From Antilocapra americana (taxonomy: Eukaryota > Chordata > Mammalia > Artiodactyla > Antilocapridae), in contig ML660774.1 of the NCBI GenBank assembly GCA_007570785.1, positions 14,588,214 to 14,652,213 on the forward strand: a stretch of DNA of 64,000 nucleotides, read 5' to 3'. The position numbers and the translations under genes are program-made. The notes beneath the pieces are model-generated. The model was not told where the DNA came from and ran no database searches. It saw nothing but the letters and a program-made list of their open reading frames with translations. Position 1 is the first letter of the stretch; each line of letters starts with the position of its first letter. Of this stretch, positions 34,896-44,460 are shown piece by piece.

Positions 34896-35439
34896 TACAG
34901 CAAGATATATTTATATCTTGCAAAATCTCAGAGCTATGCTATCTCAGGGAAGTGTCCATGGTGTTTCCCTACTGTAGCGAATATCTCAATATATGCTCTC
35001 TAAAGTCACTGCACTGTCCACCATGAAGGAAGACGCTCAGTGGCTGCGGAGACCTCTGATTTTGAGACAGCAGTTCACACATTTACGTGTGCTTCTCTGA
35101 CCCATGACTGGTAACCCATAAATCTGCCAGTTTTGAATGGTATCTAGAAGGAGACAAGACTGTGCAGTGGGGACAAAGTGCCTGGCGACTGAGATTCCAT
35201 CAGCAGAGCCTATAGGACGCACCATGGTTATGTTAGAGGTGCTCTGAGGAGCTGCCTCATCTCTGATCCTGGAGAATCAGCACAGACTCCTACGGCCTGA
35301 GAGTAAGTCCTGGCCCTTTCAGCAGCGCTATTAATAATTAAGATGGGGCACTGGGTGTAAGTCAGGAGTGTCCTGGGCAAACTAGTGATCTTTTAACACC
35401 CTATCTATGCTCATCTGACAATGAAACCAATGTATAGAT

Positions 35440-35830
35440 TTGCTTATAATAGTATGTATCATATTCAAGAAACAGTCAGAACTGGACAGTTGCTACATTA
35501 CAATCCCATTAGGAATGTCCTTAAGAGGCCACAGGGCAGGGATGTCTCCCTTGGTCAGCAGACGTGAGGTGACAGGGAACATCTGGCCTTACACAAGGAG
35601 AGACAGCCTGGGATACAGATCTGTGCTGGTTCACGGGCAACAACTCATGGGTCAGTTGGCTAATGAAGGGCTTAGAAAAGAACAAAATTGGAAGATTAGC
35701 AACAAGAAATCTGGGGCTGAGATGTGGACCTCTTGAAAAAAGCAAAGTGTATAAAAACAGTTTTGACTCCCTGCCAGCGAACTGCACGATGAATGAGCTC
35801 TCACAAATGAGATGGAGCCTATGAACTACC
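35440..35830 (+). pseudogene. ERVL RNase H remnant
   Basis: Between the RT segment and the integrase. The 98-codon segment 35440-35736 has residues spaced as in the C-terminal half of the ERVL RNase H (conserved tryptophans and 'EMW' near its end), then frameshifts. No intact active site can be assembled. Identified by order and resemblance only. Confidence 0.5.
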
Positions 35831-36955
35831 CCATGATTTTTCAGCCATCTAGGCCTTCTCATCAGTGGGCCTGTTTATTACGCAAAGTGGATACTAACAG
35901 TGTGATGAGGGCTGCTGTGTGGACTGGACAGGAGCTACCTTCCTCTCCCAGGTGGTTTTGGCTACTGCTGTTATGCTCAGCCTGCCAGAAGCAAATGCCA
36001 GGGTTTCACTCTCAATTCTGTTTCATGCCCTGGGGGGACTAACGAGCCAGCTGGTGACACATTGATTAGTTTAGATCCCTTACATCATGTATTAGATAGA
36101 TTTTGTTACAGTAAAAATCAATCTCAACCTATCAGGGGCTTAAAATACTTGTAATAGCAGCAAAAACTCTTTTCTGTTTATACTACTTAGGTTGACTGTG
36201 TGTCTGCTCCATTTGGCTTCTACCTCACTGCTATAATAGGGACCAAATTTGAAATATCCTGCTATTGTGATAGAGCACAAAATCAGAAAAGGCTGAAACA
36301 AACCAGTGATGCAATTCATTAGAAATCTCTCTCCTGTCTGTGTGCAAATGCCGTACCCACTCTTTTTCTCTTGACCAAAACAATTAACATGCCTAAGCTC
36401 AAAAATGGCAGCAGGAAAGTATATGCCATAGACCCTTTACAAGGTGGATGGAAAAATCACAAAAGCAAAGAGCGCTGCAATATAATCCTCTTATGAGGAA
36501 AAGAGTCGGTATCTGTGACAATAATGTAAATTTCCACAAAAAGAGAGGAAACTATCCCACTTCATCCTGTACAGACACATAGAAACAGACATATACTCCA
36601 AAGCATGTTTATCATTTCTATCTACAATTCTTCTTCTAGGACTACCATATATAAATTACAGAATGCCTTATCAATTGCCATGGTATTCCACTCAAAATAC
36701 CCTTGATCAAGAGACATATGTTGCAGCAATACAAAGATGGCACAGAGAAATCATAGGTTTTAGCACATCTTTCATCTGCATGTTTGATAGCATATTCAGT
36801 AGTCCACAAGACTGGGATGCCAATCAGAAAGATGTATCACTATATGCCCTAAATCAGTGGGCAATCCATGGAGCAACCTCTGCCACAGAAGGGATGCATG
36901 TGTTTAAGAACTGGAGTGAAACTGCAAGGAACTTCTCTCACTATTAAAACCATAA
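35830..36955 (+). pseudogene. ERVL integrase remnant, interrupted
   Basis: The N-terminal zinc-binding part shows the Cys pair CSACQKQ at 35974-35994. The region that would carry the first catalytic Asp lies near 36055-36075. After an old repeat (about 36080-36550) the core resumes in the open segment 36663-36947 and its flanks, where TECLINCHGIP (about 36658-36690, frame-dependent) matches the ERVL core. Integrase inserts proviral DNA; this copy is split, frameshifted and dead. Confidence 0.6.
36080..36550 (+). mobile_element. unclassified old repeat inside ERVL
   Basis: This stretch separates two parts of the integrase core that are contiguous in ERVL elements. It contains 'caggggcttaaaatacttg' (about 36136) and 'gaccaaatttgaaatatcc' (about 36241), words I associate with an ancient LTR-like repeat that I cannot name. 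Boundaries are approximate. Confidence 0.4.
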
Positions 36956-37140
36956 ACCATTGGAAGGGTTTTAGCTCCCTGTCTCCACTGGATGGGCTCT
37001 GAGTATCTAGATTTCTGTATTCACAAAAGGCATACTTATACCAAGAAACACCATTGTGATTTCATTAAATTGGAAGGTAAGGCTCCGCTCTGATAATTTG
37101 TGTTCACTTACAGTTTCTGCAGGATAATCAAGAATTAGAT
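36956..37140 (+). pseudogene. ERVL dUTPase-like tail
   Basis: Downstream of integrase, the translated sequence in mixed frames (words such as 'LPVS' and 'ISLNWK') matches the dUTPase-like region of ERVL pol. It is the counterpart of 14078-14308 on the minus strand. Only part of the domain is present, with stops, so there is no activity. Confidence 0.5.
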
Positions 37141-37377
37141 TCTGTAGGAATGAACTGGCTTACTCTACCAAATAAATAATGCCATTCAATGAAAGTCTTT
37201 GAGAACACATAAATTATGATAGAGAAAGGCACCTGTAATTTCCAACTTAGACCTCATGACTGGTAATGAAATGAAGAGAACAAGCATGTATGTTCATGAT
37301 CACTGTTTCTTTTCTTCCCTGTTTCTGACAGTACGTGACATTTCATGTAACTTTTAGAACTCTGTGTGTTCTCTGTA

Positions 37378-37590
37378 TTAGTTTGAAGTTGCTCAGTCCT
37401 GTGTAACTCTGCATTGCCATGAACTGTACAGCCGGCCAGGCTCCTCTGTCCATGGGATTCACCAGGCAAGAATACTGGAGGGGGTTGCCATTTCTTTCTC
37501 TAGGGGAATCTTCCTCACCCAGGGATCAACCCAGGTCTCCTCCATTGCAGGCAGATTCCATACCACCTGAGCAACCAGGAAAGCTCAGTT
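37378..37590 (-). mobile_element. Bov-tA SINE abutting BovB
   Basis: Minus-strand Bov-tA whose tRNA-like head (plus-strand end near 37590) directly meets the 3' end of the minus-strand BovB at 37594. Both lie in the same orientation, so in transcript sense BovB is followed at once by the SINE. Confidence 0.93.
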
Positions 37591-37593
37591 AGT

Positions 37594-39465
37594 GAGTCAG
37601 TTCAGTCGCTCATCCGAGCCTGACTCTTTCCAACCCCATGGACTGCAGTACACCAGGGCTCCCTGTCCATCATCAACCCACAGAGTTTACTCAAACTCAT
37701 GTCCATTGAGTCAGTGATGCCATCCAACCAAATCATCCTCTGTCGTCCCTTTCTCCTCTGCCTTCAATCTTTCCCAGCATCAGGGTCTTTTCCAATGAGT
37801 CAGCTCTTCGCATCAAGTGGCCAAAGTGTTAGAGCTTCAGCTTCAGGATCAGTCCTTCCAATGAATATTCAGGACTGATTTCCTTTAGGATGGATTGGTT
37901 GGATCTCCTTGCAGTCCATGGGACTCTCAAGAGTCTCCTCTGGCAACACAATTCGAAAGCACCAATTTTTCGGCACTCAGCTTTCTTTAATAATCCAACT
38001 CTCACATCCAAACATGACTACTGGAAAAACCATAGCTTTGACTAGATGGACCTTTCTTGGCAAAGTCATGTCTCTGCTTTTTAATATGGTGTCTAGGTTG
38101 GTCATAGCTTTTCTTCCAAGGAGCAAGCATCTTTTAATTTCCTGGCTGCAGTCACTTTGGAAGCCCCCAAATAAAGTCTCTCATTGTTTCCATTGTTTCC
38201 CCATCTATTGGCCATGAAGTGATGGGATTGGATGACATGATCTTAGTTTTCAGAATGTTGAATTTTAAGCCAAAGTTTTCAGAATGATGAATTTTAAGCC
38301 AACTTTTTCACTCTCCTCTTTCACTTTCATCAAGAGACTCTTTAGCTTCTTCACTTTATGCCATAAGTGTTGTGTCATCTGCATATCTGAGGTTATTGAT
38401 ATTTCTCCCATCAATCTTGATTCCAAATGGTGATTCATCCAGCCCAGCATTTCGCATGAGGTACTCTGCATATAAGTTAAATAAGCAGGGTGACAATATA
38501 CAGCCTTGACGTACTCCTTTCCAGATTTGGAATCAGTCTGTTCCCTGTCCAATTCTAACTGTTGCTTCTTGACCTGCATACAGATTTCTCAGGAGGCAGG
38601 TCAGGTGCTCTGGTATTCCCATCTCTTTAGGAATTTTCCAGTTTGCTGTGATACACACAGTCAAAGGCTTTAGTGTAGTCAATAAAGCAGAAATAAATGT
38701 TTTTCTGGAACTCTGTTGCTTTTTCATTAATCCAATGGATGTTGGAAAATTGATCCCTGGTTCCTCTGCCTTTTCAAAATCCAGCTTGAACATCTGGAAG
38801 TTCATGATTCACATCTTGTTGAAGCCTGGCTTGGAGAATTTTGAGCATTACTTTGCTAGCATGTGAGATGAGTGCAATTGTGTGGCAGTTTGAACATTCT
38901 TTGGCATTGCCTTTCTTTGGGATTTGAATGAAAACTGACCTTTTCCAGTCCTGTGGCCACTGCTGAGTTTTCCAAAGTTGCTGGCATATTGAGTGCAGCA
39001 CCTTCACAGCATCATCTTTTAGCTCAGCTGGAATCCCATCACTTCCACTAGCTTTGTTCATGGTGAGGCTTCCTAAGGCCCACTTGACTTTGTATTCCAA
39101 AATGTCTGGCTCTAGGTGAGCGATCACACCACTGTGATTATTTGGATCATGAAGATCTTTTCTGTATAGCTCTTCTGTGTATTCTTGCCACCTCTTAATA
39201 TCTGCTGCTTCTGTTAGGTCCATACCATTTCTGTCCTTTATTGTGCCCATCTTTACATGAAATGTTCCCTTGATATCTCTAATTTTCTTGAAGAGATTTC
39301 TAGTCTTTCCCATTCTATTGTTTTCCTCTATTTCTTTGCACTGATCACTGAGGAAGGCTTTCTTATCTCTCTTTGCTATTCTTTGGAACCCTGTATTCAA
39401 ATGAGTATATCTTTCCTTTTCTCCTTTACCTTTAGCTTCTTCTTTTCTCAGCTATTTTAGACAAG
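37594..39465 (-). mobile_element. BovB LINE, 5' truncated
   Basis: About 1.87 kb of BovB in reverse complement, from the 3' terminus ('cagttcagtcgctcat', 37594) back to the start of the RT-flanking region (near 39465). The RT YxDD site lies around 38380-38395 and is frameshifted relative to its neighbours. BovB belongs to the RTE clade and is thought to have entered ruminant ancestors by horizontal transfer. The copy is dead, but one long frame survives (38774-39400). Confidence 0.96.
38774..39400 (-). pseudogene. BovB reverse transcriptase, open segment
   Basis: The longest open segment of the window, 208 codons. It is the N-terminal RT region of BovB ORF2: the linker after the endonuclease, then the RT fingers with 'KASGSDGIPAEL' (a typical RTE/LINE RT block 1 sequence) and 'FIQIPKKGN' before the 'ALIS' block. 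It stops before the YxDD active site, which lies in another frame at lower coordinates. It is a LINE relic and not a host gene. The start Met has no biological meaning. Confidence 0.93.
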
Positions 39466-40149
39466 GGAAGCTCAGGGACATATGTTTTCCTCTGGACATA
39501 CGATTCGAGTGACTGCCAAGAGAGAATCAGAGATGAACTGTCCTAGATATCTTTCATTTGTCGCTTCTAATATGCTCACCATTCCTTCAATCCTAGTCTG
39601 ACAAACCAGAACTGTATGAACTGCACAACTGACATGTAAATAAATTTAAAAGACTAAGCAGAGAGAGTGAATTCTTGTTATTGCATGTGAACACACACCA
39701 TTGAGCATCCACCACAAAAGAAGTATATAGTAATTCAGTACAGAAAATGCTCAGCTAACTAAAGTCAGCCGGCCTCTGTTGCCAGTCTTAGCTGGTATTG
39801 GCAAATTTCTGTTAAACAGGTGGCTACGGTTCAGTGACACACAGGGAGGCCAGGCCTGGGTCTGACAAAAGCAGTTCACTCTCCAATCCTATACCAGCCA
39901 CTGCCACAGCCAAGTGTCCTAGCTTCTGGCAACTGTAATCCATTCTGGGACCTCAATAAGACACCGGTCTTGGGGACCAACTGGACTGTCTGTCTTAACT
40001 AAACTTCCTCTTCTTTCCCCAAAGAACGAGACCAGCCATCATCCCAGAAGAGCTTTTCCCAGATGAGATGCACACACTATTTGAGAGGTAAAAGGACTGG
40101 AAAGTAGTGGAAGGTATGGTGCACCTCTCTTAAGGACTAAACCAATTAT
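39466..40149. other. unassigned; possibly ERVL 3' sequence
   Basis: Sits between the BovB and a candidate LTR on the same strand as the ERVL. It could be the post-pol part of that provirus, but I have no motif to prove it. No exon recognised. Confidence 0.3.
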
Positions 40150-40490
40150 TTCCTCAGCTGCTGGGAGTATTGATTGCTGCTGGCAAACAGCAAATTCCCT
40201 CTCCCAGAATGAACTCAGCCAAGGGGTGTCCACTTGTCATTTATGATTGCTGAACTTCAGAGGATAAAACCTGGATCTTCTGACTCAATTCATAATGGCC
40301 ATCCCACAGCTCCTCTGGGCAGCTGTGGAGTCTTTTGCAACCACATTGCAATTCAATTGCTCCCTCTGCCCAGTGATTCTTACACTTTCGGTATATGTAT
40401 AAAAAGACTTTTGAGTAAACTCCTGCTCACGAGTCTTCTCAGAGTTTGCTTCCTAGAGAAACTGCATTCATTCTAGAGCAGCTATTGAAA
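40150..40490 (+). mobile_element. candidate old LTR 3' half
   Basis: Plus-strand sequence with a TATA-like 'gtatatgtataaaaag' (about 40390-40406) and, about 45 nt on, 'ctcagagtttgcttcctagag' type LTR-end wording (about 40439-40459). It may be the 3' LTR of the plus-strand ERVL after removal of the SINE/BovB insertions (37378-39465). Confidence 0.35.
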
Positions 40491-40517
40491 TTAATACATG
40501 ATTATTCACCTGCTGCA

Positions 40518-41831
40518 GGAACCGAAAAGGTCTGTCTTCATTCCAGCCCAAAGGACACCACCAAAGAATGTCTAAACCGCTACACACATGTGCTCAGTTC
40601 ACAGGCTAGCAAGGTAAGACCCAAACTCCTTCAAGCCAGGCTTCAACAGTATGTGAACCAAGAACTTCCAGATGTAGATTTAGAAAAGGCAGAAGAACCA
40701 GAGATCAAATTGCCAACATCCATTGGATCATAGAAAAGCGAGAGAGTTCCAGAAAAAAAGTCTACTTTCTGCTGCACTGACTACGCTAAAGTCCTTTTCT
40801 GTGTGGATCACAACAGTCCGTGGAAAATTCTTAAAAGAGATGAGAATACTAGACCACTTACCTACCTCCTGAGAAACCTGTAAGCAGGTTAAGAACTGGA
40901 CATGGAACAACAGACCAGTTCAAAACTAGCAAAGCTGTACATCAAGGCTGTATATTGACACCCTGCCTATTTAACTTATATACAGAGTATATCATGTGAA
41001 ATGTCGGGCTGGTTGAATCACCAGTTGGAATCAAGATTGCTGGGAGAAATACAAACAACCTCTGATATGCACATGATACTACTCTAATGGCAGAAAGCAA
41101 AGAAGAACTAAAGATCCTTTTGATGAAGGTGAAAGAGGGAGTGCAAAGGCTGGCTTAAAATTCAACATTCAAAAAATTAAGATCAGAGCATCTGGTCCCA
41201 TCACTTTATGGCAAATAGATAAACAGTGGAAACAGTGACAGAATTTATTGTCTTGGGCTCCAAAATAACTGTGGATGAAATTAAAAGATGCTTGCTCCTT
41301 GGAAGAAAAACTATGACAAACCTAGATAGTGTAAAAACGCAGAGACATCACTTTGCCAACAAAGGTCTAGTCAAAGCTATGTTTTTTTCCAGTAGTCACG
41401 TAAAGATGTGAAAGCTGGACCATAAAGAAGGCTGAGCGCCAAAGAGTTGGTGCTTCTGAATGGTGGTGCTGGAGAAGCACCAGAAGAGAAGAAGAGGTGA
41501 CTCTTGAGAGTTCCTGGAACTACAAGGAGATCAAACCAATCAGTCCTAAAGGAAATCAGCCCTGAATATTCATTGGAAGGACAGAGCTCCAATGCTTTGG
41601 CCACCTGAGGCAAAAAGCCAATTCACTAGGTAACATCCTGATGTTGGGAAAGATTGAGGGCAAGCGGAGAAGGGGTGGCACAGAAGATGAGATGGTTGGA
41701 TGGCATCAACCACCAGTGGACGTCAGTTTGAACAACCTCAGGCAGTTAGTGAAGGACAGGGAAGCCTGTCATGCTGCAGTCCCTGGGGTCACCAAAGTCA
41801 GATACAACTTAGCAACTGAACAACAAATTCA
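40518..41831 (+). mobile_element. BovB LINE, 5' truncated
   Basis: Plus-strand BovB from the RT fingers region to the 3' terminus ('cagatacaacttagcaactg', about 41800). The RT active site is mutated: the expected Y-A-D-D codons read Y-A-H-D (41066-41077) and are preceded by a TGA. It is shorter by gaps and clearly dead. It lies in inverted orientation to the BovB at 37594-39465. Confidence 0.95.
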
Positions 41832-41857
41832 CTACTAATGTGGTTTTTTGTTTTTTT

Positions 41858-42172
41858 GGACTTCCCTAGTGCCACAGTGTATAAGAATCTGCTTGCCAAT
41901 GCAGAGGACATGGGTTTGACCCCTAGTCTGGGACGATCCCATATGCCACCAAGCAAACTGAGCCTGTGTGTCACATCTATTGAATCTGTGCTCCAGAGCC
42001 CTCTTGCTGCAACTACTGAAGCCCATGCACCTGGAGCCTGTGCTCCACAGTAAAGCTGCCGCAATGACAAACCCACACACTGCAACAGAGAGTGGCTAGT
42101 TTCCTGTCTGCCACAGCTGGAGAAAGCCCACGCAAGCCAGCAATGGCCCAGAGCAGCCACAAGTAATTTCTT
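41858..42172 (+). mobile_element. CHR-1-type long SINE
   Basis: Head 'ggacttccctagtgccacag', B box 'gggtttgacccctagtc' near 41911, and a long CHR body with 'gagcctgtgtgtcacatc', 'gctgcaactactgaagccc' (42008) and 'gagaaagcccacgcaagcc' (42119). The length of about 315 bp fits the long CHR form. Moderately diverged. Confidence 0.88.
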
Positions 42173-42985
42173 TTACAAAGATGAGCTTTCCCTTATTCTA
42201 AGTAAATTCCATTGATAAGCTTTACTTAATACTGAAGCATCTTTACATTCCTGGGATAAATCATTATTTGGTTGATTATTGAGAATATTTTGTTATATTC
42301 AATTAGCTATGATTTTATTCAGAATTTTTTGTTTCTACATGTACCCAATACCTATAAACTTTTTTAAATTTTTTTCTTATCTCTGAAAAGTTTTGCTATG
42401 TTTTCTTTATCTTGATGTTGAGGAAACTTTAAAGTTATATCACCTGATAGAGGACCTTGTTCACTTGATGTGGTATAAATTCAATATGTCATTTTAACCT
42501 AAAGATTAATATTCTTACATTCTGGGGTAGTATCTATAATTTTTTGTAATTTCCTCCTATATGTTTTTTTTTTTCTTTCTGAAAGTCACAGTAGTTGGCT
42601 GTTGGCCTTCTGAAATTTTTCCTTGTTTTTCTTTTGTTCCTTTTCTTTTTTATATCTGTCTTTTCATCAGTTTTGCAAGGGAAGTTTAGTGATAGTAAAG
42701 AAAGAGATTTGATTAATAGAAAAAATTTTAACAAATTTTAATATGCAGTTGGGCTTTAGGAAAAAAAATGTTAGTATTCCCAAATATTAAGTTTCCAATT
42801 TTTAAGAGATGTTTAGATAATTTTTGATGCATTGTCATTTTAATAATATAGATAAGGATGGAAAAATAAGGATGCCAAACTCTAATAAAATCAACTGTTC
42901 AGCTTTCCATTTTTAAATTTCAAAATTATATACTTAAGTTCTATCCTATATGTCATTATTTTTATTTTGAAATGTAGCATACATA
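42173..42985. other. unassigned AT-rich sequence
   Basis: Very AT-rich, with a T run near 42566. A 66-codon minus frame (42534-42734) is Lys-rich low-complexity. Possible L1 remnant near 42200-42310 ('gataagctttacttaatac', 'ttcctgggataaatcatt'). Confidence 0.4.
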
Positions 42986-42987
42986 CA

Positions 42988-43205
42988 GACTTCCCAGGTA
43001 GCACAGTGGTAAAGAATCTGCCTGCCAATGCAGGAGGCACAAGAGATGTGGGTTTGATCCCAGGGTTGAGAAGACCTCATGGAGGAGAGCATGGCAACCC
43101 ATACTAGTATTCTTGCCTGGAAAATTCTACAGACAGAGGAGACTGGTGAGCTACAGCCCATGGGGTCCCAAAGAGTTGGGCATGACTGAGCACACACACA
43201 CACAA
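42988..43205 (+). mobile_element. Bov-tA SINE with (CA)n tail
   Basis: Plus-strand Bov-tA: head 'gacttcccaggtagcacagtg', B box 'gggtttgatccc' (43050), BovA body and a CA run tail at about 43190-43205. It is flanked by the perfect repeat catacataca at 42978-42987 and 43206-43215. A 10-bp insert near 43042 lies in the head. Confidence 0.96.
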
Positions 43206-43267
43206 CATACATACAACACAGTGTAAGAAGTCCATGTGCATTCTAGAGAACAACTAATAAAGAGAAC

Positions 43268-44460
43268 AGATGGCAGAGTAGAAGGATGTGTGCTCATCTT
43301 CTGCGAAAATACCAAAATGGCATCTAGCTGCTGAACAGCCATTGACATGAGAATGTGGGATACCACCAAGGAAAGATACCTCACTCCATGGGCGAAGGAG
43401 AGGCAAGACGACAGGAGGGGTGCAATCACATTTAAAATCAAATCTCATACCTGCCAGAGATGCCTGGAGGGCACAAACAAACCTCGGATGCACCAGGACC
43501 CGGGGAAAGGAGCAGTGACCTCCACAAGAGATGGAGCCAGACCTGCCTTTGAGTGTCTGAGTGTCTCCTGAGGAAGCATAGGTCAGCAGCGGCCTGCCAC
43601 TGGGACTGGGGCTCTGAGAGCAGCATTCCTGGGAAGCATGGCGTGCGGCCTAAGTTCTCTATGAAGAGGTCGCCGTTAGCTCCATTATAGAGCTGTGGAG
43701 CAGATGCCCCACAGACTGTAAAACAATTATCCCAAAGAAGTTCTTGCTTCTTGTGAAAATTCTAGGGACCACAACACATTTTCCAACCTGATGATCTAGC
43801 AGAAGGATTGAGAACCCCCAGTGAATCTGACTTTGAAGGCCAGTGGGTTTAATTACAGAACTTCCACAGGACTGGGCAAACAGACTCCTGGAGGGCACAA
43901 ACAGCACCTTGTGCACACCAGGACACAGGAGAGAGCAGTGGCCCCACAAGAGACTGAGCCAGACCTGCCTGCGTGTGTCCAGGAGCCTCTGGCAGAGGAG
44001 TGGGCCAGGAGAGGCCTGCTGTGGGGTCGGGGACACTGAATACCACAGTCCTGGGAGCTGTGAAATGCTGGCATAGGTCCTTTCGAAGGAGGTTGCCATA
44101 ACCATCATTACCCCTGCTATAGTGTGGCCTCGGGCCAAACTACAGGGAGGGGACACAGCCCTGCCCAACAACAGAAAACTGGATTAAACATTTACTGAGC
44201 ATGGCTCTGCCCATCAGAGCAAGACCCAGGTTCCCCCACAGCCAGTTCACAATCACAGAACCGACTAATTAGAAAATATCCTGATGCTTGGAAAGATTGA
44301 AGGCAGGAGGAGAGGGGGATGACAGAGGATGAGATGGTTGGATGGCATCACCGACTCAATACATAAGTCTGAGCAGGCTCTGGGAGATGTTGAAGGACAG
44401 GGAAGACTGGTGTGCTACAGTCATGGGGTCGCGGAGTCAGACACAACTGAGCGACTGAAC
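43268..44460 (+). mobile_element. internally deleted BovB (5' UTR + 3' end)
   Basis: About 1.2 kb. The left part matches BovB 5' sequence: 'gcagagtagaaggatgtgtg' (43272), then two tandem copies of the 5' UTR unit beginning 'cctggagggcacaaac' at 43463 and 43887 (period about 424 bp). At about 44265-44280 it jumps to the BovB 3' end ('cctgatgcttggaaagattg' at about 44280) and ends in 'cacaactgagcgactgaac' (about 44442). The endonuclease/RT ORF is missing entirely, so the element is non-autonomous. It may be a retrotransposed deletion derivative or a deletion after insertion. No target-site duplication was found. Confidence 0.8.

Larger units (their letters stand above)
33240..37180 (+). mobile_element. 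degraded ERVL-type provirus, gag-pol
   Basis: Plus-strand remnant of an ERVL-class endogenous retrovirus. Gag-like sequence is suspected from about 33240 and is clearer from 33780 to 34190. Pol follows in the expected order: an RT segment with YIDD at 34698-34709, RNase H (about 35440-35830), integrase (about 35830-36955) and a dUTPase-like end (to about 37140). Stops and frameshifts occur throughout. It is broken by a CHR SINE (34766-34895) and another old repeat (about 36080-36550). No env seen. A possible 3' LTR lies at 40150-40490 beyond a SINE and a BovB. Confidence 0.75.

Noticed and set aside
38774..39400. 208-codon open frame as a host gene
   Set aside because: It is the reverse-transcriptase region of a truncated BovB, collinear with the other BovB copies, and stops before the active site.
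41226..41411. 61-codon frame as a gene
   Set aside because: C-terminal BovB fragment, repeated in the copies at 47687 and 62229.
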